In this document: one piece after another, positions 6,619 through 12,384 of the stretch
How positions within the stretch are numbered: position 1 is the first letter of the stretch
How the letters are laid out: each line of letters opens with the position of its first letter
Assembly: GCA_026989715.1 (NCBI GenBank)
Contig: JALSIU010000274.1
Span: 1 to 12,384, forward strand
Length of the DNA stretch: 12,384 nt
Reading direction: 5' to 3'
From: Methylomonas sp.
GTDB lineage: Bacteria > Pseudomonadota > Gammaproteobacteria > Methylococcales > Methylomonadaceae
The notes under the pieces: model-generated
Seen by the model: only the letters and a program-made list of their open reading frames with translations
The model's database searches: none
What the model was told of the DNA's origin: nothing
Program-made: the position numbers and the translations under genes

Positions 6619-6660
6619 GGCTAAAACTAGAGATTAATATTTTAGTTTTACGCCATTTTT
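6619..6660 (+). other. Intra-operon hairpin followed by a short T run between exbB and exbD
   Basis: GGCTAAAACT (6619-6628) pairs with AGTTTTA-c-GCC (6644-6654) with one bulged C, and a few inner A-T and G-T pairs can extend the stem. ATTTTT follows at once. The shape is that of a weak intrinsic terminator or an mRNA end-protecting hairpin. It lies in the only sizeable gap among the motor genes, where it could lower expression of exbD and downstream genes relative to ttpC and exbB. Confidence 0.45.
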
Positions 6661-6705
6661 AACTCATAAGTTGTTATTAACATACTATTTAAGCGATTTA
6701 TTATT

Positions 6706-7110
6706 ATGCGCAGAAGACAAACCGAACAGCCTGATACCACCATTGATATCGGGCCTCTGATTGATATTGTATTTATTTTGCTTATCTTCTTTATGGTCAC
6801 AACGACTTTTGTTAAGGATATGACGCTGGAATTAGAGCGTCCGAGTGCCAGTAGTTCAACGATGGCATCGAGTAAAGCGATTCGCCTATTTATTGATAAA
6901 TTTGGTGATATTTATTTAGATGGTGAGCCGATACGTGTCTGGTTGATTCAAAGCAAATTACGTGACTTACTCAGCACGGCAACCCAAAAATCTATTTTGG
7001 TTGTCATTGATGAAGGGGTGCCTGCCGGTAAATTGGTTGAAGTCGTTGACCAAGCAAGGCTTGCCGGTGCCACCAGTGTCGGTGTGGCGACAGAAAAAGA
7101 AGCAGGATAA
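6706..7110 (+). CDS. exbD: ExbD-type proton channel subunit
   Basis: The 134-residue product has a short cytoplasmic N terminus, one membrane helix (about 16-37) and a periplasmic domain, the standard ExbD/TolR plan. IDIGPLIDIVFILLIFFMV carries the conserved membrane aspartate (D20 here), the proton-carrying residue that corresponds to D25 of E. coli ExbD. The periplasmic part ends with the typical VVEVVDQARLAGATSVGVAT-like segment. With the ExbB and TtpC subunits it would form the motor for TonB. No good ribosome binding site precedes the ATG. The tonB gene begins 11 bases after its stop. Confidence 0.93.
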   Translation: MRRRQTEQPDTTIDIGPLIDIVFILLIFFMVTTTFVKDMTLELERPSASSSTMASSKAIRLFIDKFGDIYLDGEPIRVWLIQSKLRDLLSTATQKSILVVIDEGVPAGKLVEVVDQARLAGATSVGVATEKEAG

Positions 7111-7121
7111 ATTTTGTTGTC

Positions 7122-7748
7122 ATGAAATTTACTAAGCATGGGGCGGCTATCGTCTCGATGATGATTGGCCCGATTCTGGTCTTTGGTCTGGTATTGGTGA
7201 TGAACCGTTATGCGGCGGATGTGGAAAAGGTCGAAAAGACTAAAAGCACGCAAATGGACATTGTTAAACAGATTAAGCCAAAGCCGAAGAAGAAAACTAA
7301 AAAAGTCAAGCCCAAGCGGGTGCGTCGTACGGCAAGAGCTCCTGCGCCCTTTAAAGGTTTAAATTCTTCATTATCAGGCATTGATTTAGGCTTGCCAGGA
7401 ATAGGTGGCGGCATCGATGATTTAAATAAGGGCTTATTGGGTAAAACCGGTAATTCAGTAATGACAGAAGACTTAGTGGATGTGGCACCAAAGCCAAAAT
7501 CACGCGGTGCTTTTAAATATCCGACATCTGCTAAGAAAAAGGGAATTAAAGGCTATGTTGTGCTATCTATTCTGATTGATGAATACGGTAGGGTGGATGA
7601 GGTTCAAGTGTTAGAGTCCAGTCCAGCGGGTGTTTTTGATGAGGCGGCTATCCAAGGAATTAATAGTTGGCGTTTTGAACCTGCTAAATATGAAGGCAAA
7701 AAAGTGAAAGTCTGGGCAAAACAAAAGATTCGCTTTGATCTTTCCTAA
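7122..7748 (+). CDS. tonB: TonB energy transducer protein
   Basis: The 208-residue product is anchored by one N-terminal membrane helix (about 8-28). A short basic, proline-containing linker follows (KPKPKKKTKKVKPKR, about 52-66), then a glycine-rich stretch (79-110). The C-terminal TonB domain (about 124-206) contains the conserved IDEYGRVDEVQVLESSPAG and FDEAAIQGINSWRFEPA segments that contact the receptor's TonB box. The linker is much shorter than in E. coli TonB, as in TonB2-type proteins, which fits the need for the periplasmic extension of TtpC. It follows exbD closely and probably serves the receptor encoded at the end of the operon. Confidence 0.93.
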   Translation: MKFTKHGAAIVSMMIGPILVFGLVLVMNRYAADVEKVEKTKSTQMDIVKQIKPKPKKKTKKVKPKRVRRTARAPAPFKGLNSSLSGIDLGLPGIGGGIDDLNKGLLGKTGNSVMTEDLVDVAPKPKSRGAFKYPTSAKKKGIKGYVVLSILIDEYGRVDEVQVLESSPAGVFDEAAIQGINSWRFEPAKYEGKKVKVWAKQKIRFDLS

Positions 7749-7777
7749 GTGTTATTGAACAAGAAATTACATAGTTT

Positions 7778-8944
7778 ATGGGTATGAAAATATTGAAACA
7801 ACACCTGATATTGCTATTGTTGAGTAGCGTATTAATCACTAACACGCACTCTGTTTGGGCGAAAAAAGCGAAGCAAACAGATTTTATTTCATTAGCCGCT
7901 ATGATGTTGCAAGATGGTCATTATGACCGCGCCTTGATGGCACTGCAAAGTGTTGATAAAGAAGCGGAAGGTATAGATTTGATGCGCTTTTACACGTTGC
8001 AGGGTATGGCATATATGAATTTAAACGATATGCCGGCGGCCATTGATAGTTTACAGCAGGCGATTCAATATGGTCAGCAAGACCCGGTAGTTTTTGTTTA
8101 TCTTGCTCAAGCCCATTACGCGCTTAAAGATTATAAGCAAGTCGTTGTAGCGGTTGATAAAGCCGAGCCGGTGATTGTGAAGTACCCCACTTTATTGGAA
8201 ATGCAGGCACAGGCTTATTGGCAGATGCAACAACCTGCTGCTGCGATTGCCAGTTTAAATAAAGGGCAGCAATTAATGCCTAATGATTACCGTTTTATGC
8301 GGCGCAAGGTTTTTTATTTGGTTGAGTTAAAGCTGTATCAGCAAGCCGCGCAATTAGGAAAGCATTATTTGCATGTTTCGGCTGCAAAAGCCAGCGATTA
8401 TATCGCGATTGGAAATGCTTTACGGTTGAGCAAAGAATATAAAGATACATTAACCATTATGGAAGCGGCACGCTTGAAGTACCCTGCCAATGTGACAATT
8501 GCAAAAGTATTGGCGCACACTTATATGGATATGGGTAATTTGAATGCCGGTGCTTTTATTTTGGAGCAGGCCGCGCAATATGACCCTAAACTGATTGCCG
8601 AAGCCTCTGAGGTGTATCGTCGTGCCGGGCGTTTTTATAAGGCATTAATGTTGAATACGGGGATTCGTGATCAGCAAGCAAAGTTAAAGCAACGCCTCGC
8701 TATTTTTCTGGCTTTAAAGCGTTATGAAAAGGCTGCCAATATGAAAAAAAGCTTGTATAGACAAGGCTTGCTTGCTGATCAGAACATACGCTATGCCTTA
8801 GCATATGCCTACTTTGCCAGTGGGCAGTTTAGAAAAGCAAGCCGCCAAATTGATTTTTTAAGAGATGCGGAATTATTTAAAAAAGGGGTTGAGCTACGGC
8901 GCATGATGGCAGCGTGTCAAGATGAGCCTTGGCAGTGTGCGTAG
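7778..8944 (+). CDS. Periplasmic tetratricopeptide-repeat protein of the TonB operon
   Basis: The 388-residue product has a signal peptide (LKQHLILLLLSSVLITNTHSVWA, likely cut after residue 28). From about residue 34 to 370 it is built of tetratricopeptide-like helix pairs, for example YTLQGMAYMNLNDMPAAIDSLQQAIQYG and FVYLAQAHYALKDYKQVVVAVDKA. The last residues, ACQDEPWQCA, carry two cysteines (C380 and C387) that could form a small disulfide loop. TPR proteins occur at this place in TonB2/TtpC-type operons of other gammaproteobacteria. A scaffold role in the periplasm is plausible, but no partner is known from the sequence. The start could be this ATG or the one 6 bases further on (7784); neither has a strong ribosome binding site. 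Confidence 0.88.
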   Translation: MGMKILKQHLILLLLSSVLITNTHSVWAKKAKQTDFISLAAMMLQDGHYDRALMALQSVDKEAEGIDLMRFYTLQGMAYMNLNDMPAAIDSLQQAIQYGQQDPVVFVYLAQAHYALKDYKQVVVAVDKAEPVIVKYPTLLEMQAQAYWQMQQPAAAIASLNKGQQLMPNDYRFMRRKVFYLVELKLYQQAAQLGKHYLHVSAAKASDYIAIGNALRLSKEYKDTLTIMEAARLKYPANVTIAKVLAHTYMDMGNLNAGAFILEQAAQYDPKLIAEASEVYRRAGRFYKALMLNTGIRDQQAKLKQRLAIFLALKRYEKAANMKKSLYRQGLLADQNIRYALAYAYFASGQFRKASRQIDFLRDAELFKKGVELRRMMAACQDEPWQCA

Positions 8945-8997
8945 TTTCTTAATTTTATTTACTCTCCTAACCCACTGTACTGCATAGGTTTGTTACT

Positions 8998-9026
8998 GAA
9001 GCATCACTATAGTGGTGAATCGCTTC
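8998..9026 (+). other. Hairpin in the leader between the TPR and receptor genes
   Basis: GAAGC (8998-9002) pairs with GCTTC (9022-9026), and TCAC (9004-9007) with GTGA (9015-9018), with a small internal loop between the two stems. No T run follows, so it is not an intrinsic terminator. It occupies the 108-base gap before the receptor start and also contains the 10-base palindrome CACTATAGTG (9005-9014). It may be an mRNA processing or stability element, or an operator. Confidence 0.4.
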
Positions 9027-9052
9027 GCCTCCATGTGTCAACTAATCAATTA

Positions 9053-12000
9053 ATGAAAACAATGAATTCCGTATATCGTGCTCTGATTGCCTCGTTTTTT
9101 ATCGTATTTTATAGCGGTGTAGCCTTGGCAAGCGAACAGGCAGAATTTTCCATCTTTTTATTCCATGCCGGCAAGCCGGTGACTCATGCAAAATTATTAG
9201 TGGATGGCAAAGCTTTTGCGTCGTTTAGCGATAATGGAAGTGTGTATGGCAAAATGTCTCCCGGCCACTATCAGATGACGATTAATTATCAAGATAAGTC
9301 ATTTGGTTTTGCGTTGCCGTTGCGAGCGCAAGAAAATGTGCAAGTCATGCTAACTTTCCCAGAATATAAAGGAAAGCCGGTTTTAACATTGGAGAGTAAT
9401 ATCGCAGCTGATGAACCTGTAGCAAGTGAGAAAAAAGCGGATAAAAAATTACTAGGGGAAGGCTATATTACGGCGACGGTAGTATCAGCCGAAACGAATA
9501 AACCTGTTAAAGATGTGCAAATTTTTCTCAGTGGCTTAAGCGAGCGTTTTCGCACGGATAAACAAGGCCGATTTAAAGCAAAAGTACCTGTTAATGAATA
9601 CAGCCTTTCTTTATTGCATTCCGCGTTTAATACCCAAACCAAAGACCACGTTCTCATTGAGAAAGACAAAACAACCCAGCTGCAGTTTAAATTAACGCCG
9701 GCGGGGGTTGAATTAGCGGAATATGTTGTATTAGAACCTTTTTTGGCGGGTACATTAGCCTCGGTTATTGAAGAACAACGCACCTCAGCTTCTGTGAGTA
9801 CTGTATTAGGTTCGGAGCAAATCAGTCGTAATGGTGATTCGGATGTTGCTTCGGCATTAAAAAGAGCCTCCGGTTTAACCGTTGTTGGGGGGCGATTTAT
9901 TTTTATTCGTGGATTAGGTGAGCGTTATTCTTCTACGTTGATTAATGGTGCAGCTATCCCTAGTCCCGATCCCACGCGGCGTGTTGTTCCTCTGGATTTA
10001 TTTCCGACTATGTTTTTGGATAGTGTTCTGGTGCAAAAAACCTATTCAGTCGATCGTCCCGGTGAGTTTGCCGGCGGTACCTTGGAAATGCGTACCAAAC
10101 GTATTCCTGAAGAATTTTTTGTTGAGTTTTCGGGACAAATAGGCTTTAACCAAGGCACAAGCTTTACCAATGGTTTGCGTTATCAAGGCGGAGATACGGA
10201 TTTTATTACATATGATGATGGTACACGCGCCCTGCCTGATTCAATTGCTAATGCTATTGCAGATGGGGGAACTATTAAGCCGCAAACTCGTTTTAACCCA
10301 GATGGCTATACGAAAGAAGAGTTAGCGGGGTTTGGTAAGGATTTATCGAATACATGGGATGTTAAGCCTAAACGTATTGGCCCTGATGGTCGAATTGAAG
10401 CGGCAATGGGGGATGTTTTTAATATTGGGGATTTTCAATTAGGTTATACCTCAGCGGTACGCTGGAAACAGAATTGGAATAACCAGAATGAAATAAGACG
10501 TGAATTTGCATCATCGGGAACTGATGGTGACGGTGATTTGATTTTAATTGAAGATTACACCTTAGATAGAACCATTAGGGAAACGCAGTTAAATGGTTAT
10601 TTGGCATTAGAAGCAAAATACAAAGAAAACCATCGTTTTTTTACCAATACCATGTTTTTACGGCAAGCGTTTGATGAAGCGCGTATTAAAGATGGGTTTT
10701 CTGATGCGGAAGTCAATGATATTCGCCGAACTCAGTTGCGTTTTACCACCAATCAATTATTTATGCAGCAAGTCGGTGGCGAGCATGTATTCGATTTTGC
10801 CAATAATCTTAAAATAGATTGGATTTATACAAATTCGACAGCGAAGCGTGATGAGCCTAAAACACGTGATTACCGTTATGATCAAAATGATGATGGCAGT
10901 TACTCTTTTTCACGTAGAGCCGATAGTAACCAGGTTTCCTATGGCACGCTCACGGATAAGGATGCGAGTTGGCGCATGGATGTGAAATTGCCGTTAGAAT
11001 TTGAGAATAACTTTAAAATATCCTTAAACAGTGGCTTTATTCATCAGCAAAAAAATAGAGATTCTGAAATTCGCCGCTTTACCTACTTTGCCGCAGGGCC
11101 TGATGCGCGTGATGCCGATGTACTGGGTCAAGAATCTTTAGAAGATATTTTGAGTCCTGAGTATATTTCACCAACCGGGTTTTTACTACGTGAGGCAACG
11201 CGCTCAACAGACCGTTATAGAGCTAATCAAACTTTAATTTCTTATTATGGTCAGCTTGATATGAATTTTTTTGATGAAGTGAGGCTAACGGGGGGATTGC
11301 GTTGGGAAGATAATAAGCAATTTGTTGAAACCTATAGCCGTAGTGATTCTGTTGTCACTGATATAGATAAAACGGACATGCTGCCATCTGTTGCCGCGAC
11401 TTGGTTTATTTCTGATAAACAGCAGTTGCGAGCGGGCTTTAGTCAGACTATATCACGACCTGATTTTAGAGAGTTATCGCCCGCGCCTTTTACTGACCCG
11501 AGTACGAACCAAGAAACAACGGGAAACCCAAATTTAAAACAAACCGACATTACCAGCTATGATATGCGCTGGGAATACTATATGTCTCCTAGTGAAAACT
11601 TTTCTTTGGGTTTTTTCTGGAAAGATATGACCAACCCGATAGAAAAAATCTTATTACCTGGTACGGCGGGCTTGTTGACCTATCAAAATGCGGATTCGGC
11701 CACTGTTTGGGGTTTTGAATTAGAAGTGCTGAAAAATTTGGATATTATCCACCCGATGATGGAAGATTTTTATGTGGGTGGGAACTATACTTGGTCGCAG
11801 TCGGACATTGTGTTAACCTCCGAGAATACGCAAGCACAAACCTCTAGCAATAGACCATTGCAGGGGCATGCACCGCATATTTTTAATTTTCAAATTGGCT
11901 ATGATAATGTTGCATGGGGAACAAAAGCAACTTTACTGTATAACTTTGTAGCGGAGCGGATTGTCTCGGTGGGTATCTTAGGAGCACCCGATAAATACGA

Positions 12001-12178
12001 GCAACCTTATAGCCAATTAGACTTTATTGCCACGCAAGATATTAACGAATGGCTTGCGATTAACTTACGTTTAAAAAATCTGATAGATCAAAATGTCATT
12101 GTTAAACAAGGTAATGAAGTCACTCGAAAATATACACGCGGACGTACCTTTTCTATTGCGGTCAATCTTAGCTTTTAG
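9053..12178 (+). CDS. Oar-like TonB-dependent outer-membrane receptor with two N-terminal beta-sandwich domains
   Basis: With the ATG at 9053 the product is 1041 residues. I reject an upstream in-frame TTG (8990) because it would bury the signal peptide (VYRALIASFFIVFYSGVALA, cut near residue 26). ATG 9062 is also possible. Residues 30-115 form one beta-rich domain. Residues 134-215 form a carboxypeptidase-regulatory-like domain (GYITATVVSAETNKPVKDVQIFLSG). A TonB-box-like EYVVL (223-227) and the plug (about 240-350) follow. RGLGERYSSTLINGA and PSPDPTRRVVPLDLFP are hallmark plug segments of this subclass. The rest is a beta-barrel that ends in the outer-membrane signature phenylalanine (NLSF). 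In Myxococcus an Oar receptor is needed for export of protease PopC. Here it is the last gene of the TonB operon and so is its likely dedicated target. The substrate is unknown. Confidence 0.93.
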   Translation: MKTMNSVYRALIASFFIVFYSGVALASEQAEFSIFLFHAGKPVTHAKLLVDGKAFASFSDNGSVYGKMSPGHYQMTINYQDKSFGFALPLRAQENVQVMLTFPEYKGKPVLTLESNIAADEPVASEKKADKKLLGEGYITATVVSAETNKPVKDVQIFLSGLSERFRTDKQGRFKAKVPVNEYSLSLLHSAFNTQTKDHVLIEKDKTTQLQFKLTPAGVELAEYVVLEPFLAGTLASVIEEQRTSASVSTVLGSEQISRNGDSDVASALKRASGLTVVGGRFIFIRGLGERYSSTLINGAAIPSPDPTRRVVPLDLFPTMFLDSVLVQKTYSVDRPGEFAGGTLEMRTKRIPEEFFVEFSGQIGFNQGTSFTNGLRYQGGDTDFITYDDGTRALPDSIANAIADGGTIKPQTRFNPDGYTKEELAGFGKDLSNTWDVKPKRIGPDGRIEAAMGDVFNIGDFQLGYTSAVRWKQNWNNQNEIRREFASSGTDGDGDLILIEDYTLDRTIRETQLNGYLALEAKYKENHRFFTNTMFLRQAFDEARIKDGFSDAEVNDIRRTQLRFTTNQLFMQQVGGEHVFDFANNLKIDWIYTNSTAKRDEPKTRDYRYDQNDDGSYSFSRRADSNQVSYGTLTDKDASWRMDVKLPLEFENNFKISLNSGFIHQQKNRDSEIRRFTYFAAGPDARDADVLGQESLEDILSPEYISPTGFLLREATRSTDRYRANQTLISYYGQLDMNFFDEVRLTGGLRWEDNKQFVETYSRSDSVVTDIDKTDMLPSVAATWFISDKQQLRAGFSQTISRPDFRELSPAPFTDPSTNQETTGNPNLKQTDITSYDMRWEYYMSPSENFSLGFFWKDMTNPIEKILLPGTAGLLTYQNADSATVWGFELEVLKNLDIIHPMMEDFYVGGNYTWSQSDIVLTSENTQAQTSSNRPLQGHAPHIFNFQIGYDNVAWGTKATLLYNFVAERIVSVGILGAPDKYEQPYSQLDFIATQDINEWLAINLRLKNLIDQNVIVKQGNEVTRKYTRGRTFSIAVNLSF

Positions 12179-12231
12179 TTAGCCTGATTTTCGAGTTTAA
12201 ATGGAGTACGAACAATATCTACTTTATTGTG

Positions 12232-12273
12232 CCCCTAAAACAAACAGTCCTTGTTTTAGGGGGGGGTTATTTT
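12232..12273 (+). terminator. Terminator of the TonB operon
   Basis: CCCCTAAAACAA (12232-12243) pairs perfectly over 12 bases with TTGTTTTAGGGG (12251-12262) around a 7-base loop. Four more G bases and then TTATTTT follow. The T run is offset by the extra G bases, but the stem is very stable. It lies 53 bases after the receptor stop. Its right side abuts the stop codon of the minus-strand rhodanese gene; no T run is present for the opposite direction, although the hairpin could still protect that mRNA end. Confidence 0.75.
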
Positions 12274-12384
12274 AGATCATAATCAGTCACAATCGGTTCT
12301 CTATCTTGGGTTTTGTCATTAAAATATTCATAAGCACAAACACCTAAAAAGCCGCCTGAAATATTGAATACTTGTTGAAAGCCT
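12267..12384 (-). CDS. Rhodanese-like protein, C-terminal part (partial)
   Basis: Reading leftward from the window edge, 38 residues end at TAA (12267-12269). They contain VFNISGGFLGVCAYEYFND and end in REPIVTDYDLK, which resembles the C-terminal end of single-domain rhodanese-like proteins, where a (V/I)-Y/F-N-(I/L)-xGG motif follows the active-site loop. The start and the catalytic cysteine loop lie outside the window. Rhodaneses transfer sulfur, but many stand-alone homologues have unknown roles. The gene converges on the TonB operon and has no visible functional link to it. Confidence 0.65.
   Translation of the reverse strand, partial: GFQQVFNISGGFLGVCAYEYFNDKTQDREPIVTDYDLK

Noticed and set aside
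8990..9052. TTG start extending the receptor by 21 residues
   Set aside because: It would place the signal peptide inside the protein, covers the leader hairpin and has no ribosome binding site; the ATG at 9053 or 9062 fits far better.
1..12384. Mobile element, phage, CRISPR array or tRNA gene
   Set aside because: No transposase-like frame, terminal inverted repeats, regularly spaced repeats or cloverleaf-like sequence was seen on either strand.

Overview
The window looks like chromosomal DNA of a moderately AT-rich gammaproteobacterium. The main evidence is an sspA-sspB pair whose SspA aligns residue for residue with the E. coli protein around its P84-H85-P86 patch, plus a complete seven-gene operon of the Vibrio TonB2/TtpC type. 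The exact genus cannot be fixed from the sequence; an aquatic, methylotroph- or Thiotrichales-like lineage is only an impression. I see no phage, insertion sequence, CRISPR array, tRNA or rRNA.

Layout. (1) 1-128: the 3' end of an unidentified plus-strand gene and a bidirectional terminator. (2) 140-1155, minus strand: the starvation-response pair sspA-sspB, overlapping by ATGA, with a probable extended -10 promoter. (3) 1377-1772, plus strand: a small exported protein of unknown function with its own promoter and a structured leader. It converges on a large secreted beta-helix protein gene (1844-3463, minus strand), and the two share a bidirectional terminator. (4) 3464-3782: a very AT-rich divergent intergenic region with a strong PhoB-box-like promoter facing right and a weaker one facing left. 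(5) 3783-12178, plus strand: DUF3450 protein, TtpC-like long ExbB, ExbB, ExbD, TonB, a periplasmic TPR protein and a TonB-dependent receptor with two extra N-terminal domains, closed by a strong terminator. (6) 12267 to the end, minus strand: the C-terminal part of a rhodanese-like protein.

How the genes may work together. The ExbB/TtpC/ExbD proton channel would energise TonB in the inner membrane. DUF3450 and the periplasmic part of TtpC would bridge the periplasm with coiled coils, and the TPR protein could dock partners. The receptor at the end of the operon is the obvious outer-membrane target. It is of the Oar-like type, with carboxypeptidase-regulatory-like domains before the plug; an Oar protein in Myxococcus is known to be needed for secretion of the protease PopC. 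The divergent exported beta-helix protein is therefore a candidate client, moved to or held at the cell surface by this TonB system. The Pho-box-like sites suggest that the module is switched on by phosphate limitation. The gene identities are well supported. The client relationship and the phosphate control are inferences from gene order and motif matches.
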